15,770 nucleotides of DNA from Mariprofundaceae bacterium (GCA_030950825.1 JAUZQT010000005.1:1-15770), one strand, 5' to 3'. Counted from the first letter of the stretch, positions 7,274 to 15,181 are shown. Numbers and translations: made by a program. Notes: generated by a model not told the origin, from the sequence alone.

Positions 7274-8119
7274 TTATTTTCGCACATCCAACAAGCCTGC
7301 CGCTATAGTACAAGCTTTCCATTGCGATGCGACATTATGCACACGCACACCATCGACACCTTGGAAAATACCAATACTGCCAAGCACAGCTGTTTCTAAC
7401 TCTCGGTCGTGAACGGGTGCGTCCGTCAGTGCGCCGATCAGTGACTTTCGCGATACACCCAATAATATAGGAAGATTAAATTGTCTTTTCAATACATCTA
7501 TATTGGCAATGAGTGTTAAGTTATCTTCAAGGCTTTTGCCAAAGCCAATGCCAGGATCAAGCACTATGGCAGACTCAGAAATGCCTGAGTTCAAACAATG
7601 CGCAACACGCACTTCAAAAAAAGATGAAATTTCACACAATACATCGTCATAGTGTGGTGCTCGCTGCATTGTTTCAGGGGTTCCCTGCATATGCATCAAA
7701 CATACATCCACCCCAGCATGGTTGGTGGCATCGGCTGCAACTTCTAAGCTGCGGCTGTCAAATGACAAGGCACTCACATCATTGATCATGCAAGCACCTG
7801 CCAGAACAGCTTCTTGCATAACCGCAGCATGCCGTGTGTCAATAGAAACCTTGCATCCCTCTGCAACCAGTATTTCGATCACAGGGATAACCCGCCTCAG
7901 CTCTTCGGCTTGGTCAAGCAGTTTGGCTCCTGGTCGTGTCGATTCACCACCGACATCAATGATGGAAGCACCAGCCTCCCACATCGACAAAGCATGTTTC
8001 ACAGCGGTATCTACATCAAAAAATTGGCCACCATCTGAAAATGAATCGGGCGTACAATTTAGTACGCCCATGATCCATGCAGGCTGCCCTGCTTGTCGTA
8101 GCCATGCGGATGGCTTCAT
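7274..8119 (-). CDS. folP: dihydropteroate synthase
   Basis: Cytoplasmic folate enzyme that joins p-aminobenzoate to hydroxymethyl-dihydropterin pyrophosphate, the target of sulfonamides. It has 281 residues, usual for the family. Motifs in order are MGVLNCTPDSFSDGG (loop 1), IIDVGGESTRPG (loop 2), VSIDTRH, MINDVSAL, LDPGIGFGKSLEDN, LLGVSRKSLIG and the C-terminal GVRVHNV. All substrate-binding motifs look intact. The ATG at 8117-8119 lies 30 nt after the ftsH stop and 34 nt before cdaA, so it is probably cotranscribed. ftsH-folP-glmM is also the E. coli order; here cdaA-cdaR sit between folP and glmM. The sulfonamide target loops look ordinary; no second copy is seen. Confidence 0.97.
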   Translation of the reverse strand: MKPSAWLRQAGQPAWIMGVLNCTPDSFSDGGQFFDVDTAVKHALSMWEAGASIIDVGGESTRPGAKLLDQAEELRRVIPVIEILVAEGCKVSIDTRHAAVMQEAVLAGACMINDVSALSFDSRSLEVAADATNHAGVDVCLMHMQGTPETMQRAPHYDDVLCEISSFFEVRVAHCLNSGISESAIVLDPGIGFGKSLEDNLTLIANIDVLKRQFNLPILLGVSRKSLIGALTDAPVHDRELETAVLGSIGIFQGVDGVRVHNVASQWKACTIAAGLLDVRK

Positions 8120-8149
8120 GCTTTCATAGCTTGCATCAATACCTCAGTA

Positions 8150-10081
8150 TCAATGGGTCTGTTCAGCCTTATCATCCGAAGGTTTAATATCGTCATCCAA
8201 TGCAACAACTTCATCGCTGCTCGTACTGCTGGAATCAGCTTTTGCACTGCTTGCATCAGCATTATTGTTTTGGGTGCGTATGGGTTTTCCTGCCAAGACT
8301 TGAGTAATTTCATCGCCTGATAATGTTTCATACTCCAATGCTGCTTGAGCCAACTTATGAAGCTCATCAATGTTGTCCGTAAGGATTTTCTTTGCCCGTT
8401 CATAGGCATCATCCACGAAACGCCGAACCTCACTGTCAATAAGCCGAGAAGTTTCATCTGAGATGTTTTGATGTTGCGTAATTGAACGGCCAAGAAACAC
8501 TTCTTGGTCATTTTCAGCATATAACAAAGGCCCTAACTTATCTGAAAGCCCCCACTTGGTGACCATGTTTTTTGCTAAATTACTGGCCATCTGAATATCA
8601 CTGGAAGCGCCAGAAGTCACTTTATCATAACCAAAAATCAACTCTTCAGCTACGCGGCCACCCATGGCAATGGCAATGTTATCATGCATTTTTTCACGTG
8701 ATTGTGAATATTCATCCCGCTCAGGCAGGCGCATCACCATGCCCAGTGCCTGCCCACGAGGGATAATGGTCATTTTATGAATGGGGTCCGATGCAGGGCA
8801 ATGAATGGCAACCAGAGCATGACCACCTTCGTGGTATGCTGTTAGTTTTTTCTGATCCTCTGTCATGGCCATGGAGCGGCGTTCGGTGCCCATCATGACC
8901 TTATCTTTGGCTTCATCAAAATCAGCAGCGAACACTTTATCCCGATCAAAGCGGGCAGCATTAAGAGCCGCTTCATTCACAAGATTGGCAAGTTCTGCAC
9001 CTGAAAATCCAGGCGTTCCTCGCGCAATAACTTTTACATTAACGTCCGATGAAAGTGGTACATTTTTCATATGCACTTTAAGAATTTGGGCGCGACCATC
9101 AAGATCGGCATTGCCTACTACCACTTGGCGATCAAAACGTCCCGGACGCAACAGCGCTGGATCCAATACATCAGGACGGTTCGTCGCAGCCACGATGATG
9201 ACACTTTCATTGGCCTCAAACCCATCCATCTCGACCAACATCTGATTCAATGTCTGTTCGCGCTCATCATTGCCACCACCGACACCAGCACCACGATGGC
9301 GACCCATGGCATCAATTTCATCCACAAAAACAATACATGGCGCGTGTTTTTTCGCTTGTTGAAACATGTCGCGCACACGTGATGCGCCTACCCCTACAAA
9401 CATTTCAACAAAATCTGATCCTGAAATGGAGAAAAATGGCACTTCTGCTTCGCCCGCAATAGCGCGCCCTAAAAGGGTTTTTCCTGTGCCAGGAGGGCCT
9501 ACCAATAATATGCCCTTGGGTATTTTTCCACCCAGCCTTGTGAATTTTGAAGGCTCTCGCAGGAACTCAATAACTTCAGTCACTTCCAGCTTAGCTTCAT
9601 CACAACCAGCAACATCCTCAAAGGTTACACGATTTGAGTTTTCCGTTAGTAGCTTGGCTTTGCTTTTTCCAAACCCCATTGCACCACCCTTACCGCCACC
9701 TTGCATTTGGCGCATAAAGAAAATCCATACGCCGATTAGTAGCAGCATTGGGAACCACGAAATAAGGATTGATAATAGAAAAGGCACCTCAGCAGGCGCT
9801 TTCGCATCGACTTCAACTTGGTTGTCCAGTAAAAGCTTCATCAGATTTGGATCATCAGGCGTGTGTAAAGAAAAGCTTTTCATTTCACCTGATAAATTAC
9901 GAAACTGACCTGAAACTTGGTGCTCACTCATGGTTACTTTTTCAACCATACCCTGCTCAATATGATCAATAAATGCGGAATAAGTCATGACTTCTTGTTT
10001 ACTGCTAGGTACCGTAAACATATTAAAGACACTCATCATAGTCAGGCCAATAACCACCCACAGTAATAAATTTTTACCCAT
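8150..10081 (-). CDS. ftsH: ATP-dependent membrane zinc protease FtsH
   Basis: Inner-membrane AAA+ metalloprotease that degrades misfolded membrane proteins and regulators. With the ATG at 10079-10081 it has 643 residues, as in E. coli (about 645). An upstream in-frame ATG (10159) lacks a ribosome site and would add an unlikely 26 residues, whereas GGAG lies 7 nt before the chosen start. Order of parts: TM1 (about 4-22), a periplasmic domain (23-98), TM2 (about 100-122), Walker A GPPGTGKT (195-202), Walker B IVFVDEID (ends 257), the second region of homology with NRPD and RPGRFDR, and the zinc site HEGGH (417-421), where the third residue is Gly rather than the commoner Ala. The C terminus is a long acidic, serine-rich tail. 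It follows tilS after a 90-nt gap. tilS-ftsH neighbourhood is common in many bacteria. Confidence 0.96.
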   Translation of the reverse strand: MGKNLLLWVVIGLTMMSVFNMFTVPSSKQEVMTYSAFIDHIEQGMVEKVTMSEHQVSGQFRNLSGEMKSFSLHTPDDPNLMKLLLDNQVEVDAKAPAEVPFLLSILISWFPMLLLIGVWIFFMRQMQGGGKGGAMGFGKSKAKLLTENSNRVTFEDVAGCDEAKLEVTEVIEFLREPSKFTRLGGKIPKGILLVGPPGTGKTLLGRAIAGEAEVPFFSISGSDFVEMFVGVGASRVRDMFQQAKKHAPCIVFVDEIDAMGRHRGAGVGGGNDEREQTLNQMLVEMDGFEANESVIIVAATNRPDVLDPALLRPGRFDRQVVVGNADLDGRAQILKVHMKNVPLSSDVNVKVIARGTPGFSGAELANLVNEAALNAARFDRDKVFAADFDEAKDKVMMGTERRSMAMTEDQKKLTAYHEGGHALVAIHCPASDPIHKMTIIPRGQALGMVMRLPERDEYSQSREKMHDNIAIAMGGRVAEELIFGYDKVTSGASSDIQMASNLAKNMVTKWGLSDKLGPLLYAENDQEVFLGRSITQHQNISDETSRLIDSEVRRFVDDAYERAKKILTDNIDELHKLAQAALEYETLSGDEITQVLAGKPIRTQNNNADASSAKADSSSTSSDEVVALDDDIKPSDDKAEQTH

Positions 10082-10099
10082 ACATAAACTCCAATTTTT

Positions 10100-10130
10100 A
10101 CTATAATAGATATAACTATGGCTCATGCAA
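10100..10130 (-). promoter_or_regulatory. possible internal promoter before ftsH
   Basis: In the 90-nt tilS-ftsH gap the minus strand carries TTGCAT (10130-10125) and TATAGT (10105-10100), 19 nt apart; the -10 ends about 18 nt before the ftsH ATG. The spacing is long, the -35 is weak and I see no clear heat-shock promoter, so this is only a candidate for extra ftsH expression. Confidence 0.2.
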
Positions 10131-10171
10131 GGTGAAGCCAACATTAAACTTCTTAACAACGAACGCCGATA

Positions 10172-11071
10172 TTAAGCGCGGGAGCTTGCCTTGCTCCACT
10201 CAAGATGCAAGTGCTCACTCAGATGCGATAAGCGGCATGATGACAAATCCAGCCCGCCGTGCCCGCCTCTTTTCTGCCAAAACTCAATCAATTCAATATG
10301 CCTTCGCCCAAAGACTCTGCCAGCACCCAGAACAGTGGGAGCCATGCGTTGCAAAACCTGAGCTCGTGCGGCTTGTGATAAGTTTTGCCAAGCATACCAT
10401 GAAATAAAACATCCAGAGGTGGTTTTGTGTAGTTGAATGGTATCCGCCTCACGGTTGATTGTTGCAGATAACAAAACAGCTTGTTTTTGCCAGCGTAAAA
10501 ATAAGTCGCTAGGGTCATAAGTATTGGCTGATATTTCAGGGAAAAGCCTCAGTCGAATACGATTACGCCATAAACTAAGATCATGATTGCTGGCATCCTC
10601 CAACCATTTGATCTTTGCAGCTTGCAAGGCTTGCTTCAGCGTCAGACGCGGAACATGTAAAAAAGGCCTATAAATACAAAGGCTTCCTCGTTCACTTTTT
10701 AATCCAATGCCACGGCACCCCATGATGCCAGAGCCTTGTAGCATACGCATGCAGACGGTTTCAGCTTGATCATCGGCATGGTGCCCCAAAGCCAGCACTG
10801 TGATATTTGTTGCTTCAGCCATCTCTTGAAAAGCTTGATAGCGCCCCTGACGCGCGCGCGCTTCACGATTGGATGCTGGAGCCTTTGCCAAGCGGCGTGA
10901 GGTAAAAGGGATACCCCAAGATTTGGCAAGTAGCGCCAATTGATTGGCTTCATGGTATGATGCATCATGCCATGCATGATCCACGTGCCAAGCATGAAGT
11001 TGAAAGCCCATATTGTGCAATGCCAGTAATAGAGCTGTTGAATCAATGCCGCCAGACCAGCCAATGGCCAT
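10172..11071 (-). CDS. tilS: tRNA(Ile)-lysidine synthetase (short form; true start uncertain)
   Basis: Modifies C34 of the CAU-anticodon isoleucine tRNA to lysidine using ATP and lysine, so that the tRNA reads AUA. The PP-loop SGGIDS lies at residues 6-11, followed by WHVDHAWH, LALGHHADDQAETVCMRML and the conserved NHDLSLWRNRIRLRLFP tail of the N-domain. The protein as drawn has 299 residues, shorter than E. coli TilS (432) and lacking the full C-terminal domain; short forms near 310-320 exist (for example Aquifex). The only ATG (11069-11071) has no ribosome site and lies just five residues before the PP-loop. The frame stays open 25 codons further upstream with a helix-like AKGWLSTSSLATQLPHR, which fits the missing N-terminus, yet that stretch has no ATG, GTG or TTG. 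The frame there is continuous with the stop codon of the preceding gene. Confidence 0.9.
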   Translation of the reverse strand: MAIGWSGGIDSTALLLALHNMGFQLHAWHVDHAWHDASYHEANQLALLAKSWGIPFTSRRLAKAPASNREARARQGRYQAFQEMAEATNITVLALGHHADDQAETVCMRMLQGSGIMGCRGIGLKSERGSLCIYRPFLHVPRLTLKQALQAAKIKWLEDASNHDLSLWRNRIRLRLFPEISANTYDPSDLFLRWQKQAVLLSATINREADTIQLHKTTSGCFISWYAWQNLSQAARAQVLQRMAPTVLGAGRVFGRRHIELIEFWQKRGGHGGLDLSSCRLSHLSEHLHLEWSKASSRA

Positions 11072-11149
11072 ACGATGAGGCAGCTGTGTTGCTAAACTTG
11101 ATGTGCTTAACCAGCCTTTTGCTTGTGGTAAAAAGGGAGCACTGATCGT

Positions 11150-13300
11150 TTAGCACCCTGCCCAAGTGATTAATACTTCGGAACGAATTAATTGGGCCGC
11201 TTCTGTTTCTGGATCCAATAATTCATACAAATCCACAAGGCAGCCATTTAAATGAGGACGACCAACCTTAACAAATAATTGCATTTCAACGTCTTCATCG
11301 CGCGGGATGACAGCGACAAGCTCAAAGGTTTCACTTGCTAGCCGGTACGTTGAAAAAATAGAGGATGCTTGATTTCTATCCAAGTAGAACTTCTTTATGC
11401 GCGCTTTGGCGCGCATGCTTGCCCAATATTCGGCAACCACCGCTTCGCTTAGTGCAAAGCCTTGATTGTGCAACACATTGATTCTTTGACCTGTCCCTGA
11501 ATCGATAGCTTCAACGCGGACACCCCCCAATGGCTTACGGCCAGCCTTATGATCTCTCCATGAAATAATTTGCCCGATGCCTGCGTTATGTGAAATAGCG
11601 GCATCGGCTTGGGTTACAGCAAGGCTGCTTGCTAAACGGAACTTTCCCAATGTTTTGTGTTGGTAGTCGACGACTGTCCACTCACCCATCATGGTCATGC
11701 ACATTGAGGCAGTTGGCATATGGCCTAAATCTTTATCTTTCATGGCATCAATATAGAATTCACGGAGTAACTCTTGGATGTCCACGCCCAGCATTAACAA
11801 TGCTTTGCTAGTTCCGCGAAGCTGGCAACCTGTTGCCAATAAAGCATCCAAAAACACATGCTCTTTTTTATCGATTTTTGACAGTAGTTTTGGTAAAAAA
11901 ACGGTTTGAAGAAATTTTGTATAATCGGTATCCGTGGCATACATACTTGCTAGATAATCTGCCCACTCAACCCGTAAGCAGGCTTGATTGGAAGATAAAG
12001 AGACACCACTGTGGAGTGATTCTTCCGCATCTTGGAAGTATACCAATTCACCAGCTTGCCACGCCGTTGTTAAGATTTTTTCTACTTCGCTACCGCGCGC
12101 CTTTCCTCCCAGTGCTTGGCGGCGATCCATCCATACCAGCTCAGCCAAACGGCGCGTCCGCTCAACTTTCACATCTTCTTCAAAAACGCGAAAAGCATTC
12201 AATACGCGATCATCTTTTAACCATGGTGCCGCTGTTGCAGAAGCTTTGGTATTGTTTGGGTCGCGTTTGGCTAAAATCCAGCTGACCAATGGATAATTTG
12301 TGTGTGATTCCAGCAGTTTCACTGCCGTGTCAGGTAACAACTCGGGCTTGGCCAAGAACTGATCCAGCTTTTTAGCATTCAGTACCCACTGCATCCAAAT
12401 GCCTTGACCTGTTTTTTCAGCCAGCTCCCATAATGCCAAGCGCGTCCAACTGCGCCGCAACATGTGTTCACCCATGCGATCTTGTGCCAATAGAGCCAGA
12501 ATGCCTGCTTCATGTTTGCTTGCAACCTTGGCACGTAATGCTCGTAAACGTGGGACAATATCAGGCTCTAAACCGTACGCCATAATAACAAAACGATCAT
12601 CACCCAACATGGCATCTTCGGGTTGCCGGTATAAAAAAGCAATCGGTGTTGCTGGAATCATCATTGCCTCATAAGTAGCAATCCGCGTGACTTCAACACT
12701 CCCTTCAACATGTTTTTTGAGAAAATTGCGCAGCGCCCATTCATACAAGCCGCCAGCCACACATACCAACACATGGTCTGTGTGTGCTTCATGCTCATTG
12801 GGTAGCTGGGCGATAGCCTGTCGAATAAGCTTTAAAATTAAAATATTTACACTGGCCACCCACGGCGCATTATCCACTTGATCCTGTTTCCAAGATTGTG
12901 CCCACATATCTTGCCACATTGCTAGTAGCGCCAAGCCACCATGTTCATCAGCACACCAGTGATGTAATAACATTTGAGGTAAATGTGGGTAACGTTTGCG
13001 TAAATGCAGTACCATCTCTCTGGCAAGCGGCGTCATGAGTGGTAATTGATGCGCTGAAATTTTTTCGCCATCAATCATGTAGCGTATTGAATAATCTTGT
13101 AGGCGTTTCATGGCAGTATAAATAGTTTGTGTCATTTTCGTTTTAACGACATACGGAATGTATTCTTTACCATCCTCGGCACTAAAGCGTACTGGTAAGC
13201 GACGCACATCCACACGGCAGCGTCTTGCAACGACTTCCCCTCGGTTAAAGATAGGGCGATACCAGCTCCATCGAAAGTCAAAATATCCCGGGGATAACAT
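11150..13300 (-). CDS. unrecognised 716-residue soluble protein heading the operon
   Basis: I do not recognise this protein. The ATG at 13298-13300 is well supported by AGGAGG (13307-13312) 6 nt upstream. There is no signal peptide and no transmembrane helix, so it is probably cytoplasmic. Residues about 60-540 look mostly alpha-helical, with many L/A-rich and W-containing stretches (for example WTRLALWELAEKTG). From about 540 the pattern turns to short strands (GEWTVVDYQ, GKFRLASSLAV, GIGQIISW, GGVRVEAIDSGTGQRI), which could be a small beta-barrel; a PilZ-like fold is conceivable but the RxxxR and D/NxSxxG motifs are not convincing. It leads a minus-strand set with tilS 78 nt downstream and is divergent from znuA. 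No catalytic motif or nucleotide-binding loop was found. Reading frame, ribosome site and even length support a real gene; function is unknown. Confidence 0.75.
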   Translation of the reverse strand: MLSPGYFDFRWSWYRPIFNRGEVVARRCRVDVRRLPVRFSAEDGKEYIPYVVKTKMTQTIYTAMKRLQDYSIRYMIDGEKISAHQLPLMTPLAREMVLHLRKRYPHLPQMLLHHWCADEHGGLALLAMWQDMWAQSWKQDQVDNAPWVASVNILILKLIRQAIAQLPNEHEAHTDHVLVCVAGGLYEWALRNFLKKHVEGSVEVTRIATYEAMMIPATPIAFLYRQPEDAMLGDDRFVIMAYGLEPDIVPRLRALRAKVASKHEAGILALLAQDRMGEHMLRRSWTRLALWELAEKTGQGIWMQWVLNAKKLDQFLAKPELLPDTAVKLLESHTNYPLVSWILAKRDPNNTKASATAAPWLKDDRVLNAFRVFEEDVKVERTRRLAELVWMDRRQALGGKARGSEVEKILTTAWQAGELVYFQDAEESLHSGVSLSSNQACLRVEWADYLASMYATDTDYTKFLQTVFLPKLLSKIDKKEHVFLDALLATGCQLRGTSKALLMLGVDIQELLREFYIDAMKDKDLGHMPTASMCMTMMGEWTVVDYQHKTLGKFRLASSLAVTQADAAISHNAGIGQIISWRDHKAGRKPLGGVRVEAIDSGTGQRINVLHNQGFALSEAVVAEYWASMRAKARIKKFYLDRNQASSIFSTYRLASETFELVAVIPRDEDVEMQLFVKVGRPHLNGCLVDLYELLDPETEAAQLIRSEVLITWAGC

Positions 13301-13359
13301 GCATAACCTCCTGTTTTTTTAACATGAAACAAATGAGTAGATGAAGCTTTTTCAGCCTT

Positions 13360-13456
13360 CTAGCCCGCATTATTCACAAATATTCCTGCTTGTCTGCGTG
13401 CGACCACGCACAGGCAGACGCAATCATTGCGTCGATTTATGAATAGTATTGGCTAG
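13360..13456. repeat. 97-nt nested inverted-repeat element
   Basis: In the 211-nt divergent gap, 13360-13381 and 13435-13456 are 22-nt imperfect inverted repeats that match at 17 of 22 positions; two of the five mismatches become G-U pairs in RNA. Both ends are CTAG, which is its own reverse complement and so could be either part of the terminal repeat or a 4-bp target duplication. Inside lie an 11-bp stem with a 2-nt bulge (13392-13402 with 13407-13411 and 13414-13419) and an overlapping 8+1+8 palindrome (13417-13433). The form suits a small non-autonomous insertion (MITE-like) or a structured regulatory leader. No transposase or second copy is in the window. Confidence 0.6.
13417..13433. 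promoter_or_regulatory. perfect 17-bp palindrome, possible operator
   Basis: GACGCAAT-C-ATTGCGTC is a perfect 8-bp dyad around a single central base, 79 nt before the znuA ATG and 117 nt from the divergent gene start. A one-base loop favours a protein-binding DNA dyad over an RNA hairpin. It does not resemble the AT-rich Zur boxes I know from gamma- or alphaproteobacteria. It shares GAC with the right arm of the neighbouring stem. Confidence 0.35.
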
Positions 13457-13477
13457 AATTGCCAGCTATAAGATAAA
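13449..13477 (+). promoter_or_regulatory. possible promoter of the znu operon
   Basis: TTGGCT (13449-13454) and GATAAA (13472-13477) are 17 nt apart, with the -10 about 34 nt before the znuA ATG. Each hexamer matches four positions of the consensus. The -35 lies on the right end of the 97-nt inverted-repeat element, so if real the element supplies part of the promoter. Pattern match only. Confidence 0.25.
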
Positions 13478-13511
13478 ACCTTAGCCTTTTGCCTTCACAA
13501 TTGATGTAGAA

Positions 13512-14396
13512 ATGAATAAAAAAATTCAGAGGACAACGTTAATCACAATGGTTGCGCCATACCAGAAAAAAATAAAGTGTTTTCTTTATAGCCTAGGTTT
13601 CATCTTATTAAATTTTAGCCTTTCTCATACGGTAAAAGCTGCAGAGATTATAACGACGCTGCCACCGTTGGCTGGGCTTGTGCATTGGTTGGAACCAGAT
13701 GCAGACGTTATTTGCCTGTTGCCTGCCAATGCAGACCCACACCATTTCCAGCTTTCCCCACGGCAAATTGAAATACTGCAACAGCGTGGGCTTCTGATTC
13801 GCTCATCACGAGATGATGGGCACTGGCCAAGCTTGCAACATACGAGACAAGAGCTTGACCTATGGGCAATAGAGAGTAAAAAAGACAATTTAAAGATTGC
13901 CAACCATGCATGGTTAAACCCCAAGGCTGTTCAGATTGTATTACCGAAACTGGCTGAAAAATTAAAATCAATATACCCGAAGCACCAAGCAGCAATTGAG
14001 CAGCGGTTGATACTGGCTTTAGAGGAAAGTGAAAAAGTCTGGCAAAACTGGCAGCAAGTCAGCCGTGTTGAGGCACTCAATAAAAGCGGTGTTATTATGC
14101 AACACCCATCTTGGACAAATCTTTTCCAAGCCTTAAGCATTCCCATTCTAAGCAGTCTTGAATCTGAACAACATGGCCATGAGCATGGACCTAGGAAGTT
14201 GGAAAAAGCCCTACAATTGTTACAGCAGCGACCTAGCATTCGATTGATTGCCGATAGCAATCACAGCAACCGCGCTTTGCAATGGTTACAGCGTCATCAC
14301 TCTGATAGCAAAATAAGCATGCTGGATGCGCTTGGTTCGTGTGATGAATCATGGGTTAAGCTTATGCAACGAAACCTAGAAGCCCTGCAACGATGA
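13512..14396 (+). CDS. znuA: periplasmic metal (zinc) binding protein of ABC importer
   Basis: Cluster 9 (SBP_bac_9) solute-binding protein that captures Zn2+, or possibly Mn2+, in the periplasm for ZnuBC. It has 294 residues with this start. A signal peptide with hydrophobic CFLYSLGFILLNFSL ends in TVKA, giving cleavage near residue 43; the downstream ATG at 13548 would give a more normal signal length, but neither start has a strong ribosome site. Likely metal ligands are H77 (DPHHF), H132 (NHAWLNP), H198 (QHPSWTN) and D272 (MLDALG). The usual His-rich loop of ZnuA between the first two histidines is absent; instead a short cluster, QHGHEHGP, lies at 220-227 after the third. It overlaps znuC by 4 nt. 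Zinc is the best guess from the three-histidine set plus the histidine cluster, but metal choice cannot be fixed from sequence alone. Confidence 0.85.
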   Translation: MNKKIQRTTLITMVAPYQKKIKCFLYSLGFILLNFSLSHTVKAAEIITTLPPLAGLVHWLEPDADVICLLPANADPHHFQLSPRQIEILQQRGLLIRSSRDDGHWPSLQHTRQELDLWAIESKKDNLKIANHAWLNPKAVQIVLPKLAEKLKSIYPKHQAAIEQRLILALEESEKVWQNWQQVSRVEALNKSGVIMQHPSWTNLFQALSIPILSSLESEQHGHEHGPRKLEKALQLLQQRPSIRLIADSNHSNRALQWLQRHHSDSKISMLDALGSCDESWVKLMQRNLEALQR

Positions 14397-15181
14397 GTCA
14401 TCCCGTCATTAGCTTATCTCATATTAGTTTTGGGCCTCCTAGTATGCCAATATTGGATGATATCTCACTTGAGCTGAATGCGGGGCATTTTATGGGCATT
14501 GTCGGACCCAATGGAGCTGGTAAAAGCACGATTCTTTCGATGGTTATTGGTCGTATCCAGCCTAGGCAGGGGCATGTTGATTTATTTGGAGAATGTCTGA
14601 AACGCTTTAATCGCTATCGTTTACTAAAAGATATTGGCTACCTGCATCAATTGCATGATTATACGCCCAATTTACCACTCAAAGTATATGATATTGTTGC
14701 GATGGGTTTGCGTGATTATGCCAGCCCTTTGTGGCAATGGTTTAGCGCGTCATCGCATCAACAGGGTGACATCATTCAAGCCTTGAAATATGTTGAAATG
14801 GATCATTTGATAAACTGTGATTTTAGATATTTATCTGGGGGTCAACAGCAACGTGTTCGCTTGGCCAGAGCCTTGGTTCGCAAACCTAAGCTGCTGCTAC
14901 TGGATGAGCCTGCTGCTGCCCTAGATAATAAGCAGCAGCAGAAATTGTACACATTGTTACGCCAGCTCTGTGATAGCCAAGGTGTTGCCATCATGATGGT
15001 GGAGCATGATATTGCTGCCATCACAGGCCATGTTGATTCAGTCGCCTGCTTGAATCGAAATATTCATCACCATGCGATGAAGGGTGAGCAAATTCCTGAA
15101 GACGTATGGCATCAAATGTATGGCCAGCATATGCATGTGATTGCGCATGATACCAGTTGTATTGGCTGCCATCATGATTGA
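14393..15181 (+). CDS. znuC: zinc ABC transporter ATP-binding protein
   Basis: Cytoplasmic ATPase subunit that powers ZnuB. Its 262 residues match the family. Motifs are Walker A GPNGAGKST (38-46), Q-loop glutamine 86 in YLHQLHDY, signature LSGGQQQRVRLARAL (147-161), Walker B LLLLDEPAAALD and the switch histidine in MMVEHDIAAI (about 205). The C terminus is unusual in being metal-binding in look: IHHHAMKG at 224-231 and a tail, AHDTSCIGCHHD, with CxxCH. In the cytoplasm this would bind zinc rather than haem. Start ATGA overlaps the znuA stop by 4 nt, and the end overlaps znuB by 8 nt, so the three genes are translationally coupled. Confidence 0.93.
   Translation: MSHPVISLSHISFGPPSMPILDDISLELNAGHFMGIVGPNGAGKSTILSMVIGRIQPRQGHVDLFGECLKRFNRYRLLKDIGYLHQLHDYTPNLPLKVYDIVAMGLRDYASPLWQWFSASSHQQGDIIQALKYVEMDHLINCDFRYLSGGQQQRVRLARALVRKPKLLLLDEPAAALDNKQQQKLYTLLRQLCDSQGVAIMMVEHDIAAITGHVDSVACLNRNIHHHAMKGEQIPEDVWHQMYGQHMHVIAHDTSCIGCHHD

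Noticed and set aside
8116..8520. Minus-strand open frame of 134 codons with a start
   Set aside because: It is an out-of-frame shadow of the ftsH 3' end, whose main frame encodes the normal FtsH C terminus through to its stop at 8150.
9366..9908. Plus-strand open frame of 180 codons
   Set aside because: It is antisense to the FtsH AAA+ domain; composition and lack of a ribosome site mark it as a shadow.
13301..13511. Search for a Zur box upstream of znuA
   Set aside because: No AT-rich dyad like known Zur operators was seen; the only clear palindrome is GC-containing and is listed separately.
15166..15178. CxxCH in ZnuC as a haem-binding site
   Set aside because: The protein is a cytoplasmic ATPase with no signal peptide, whereas c-type haem is attached in the periplasm; metal binding is far more likely.
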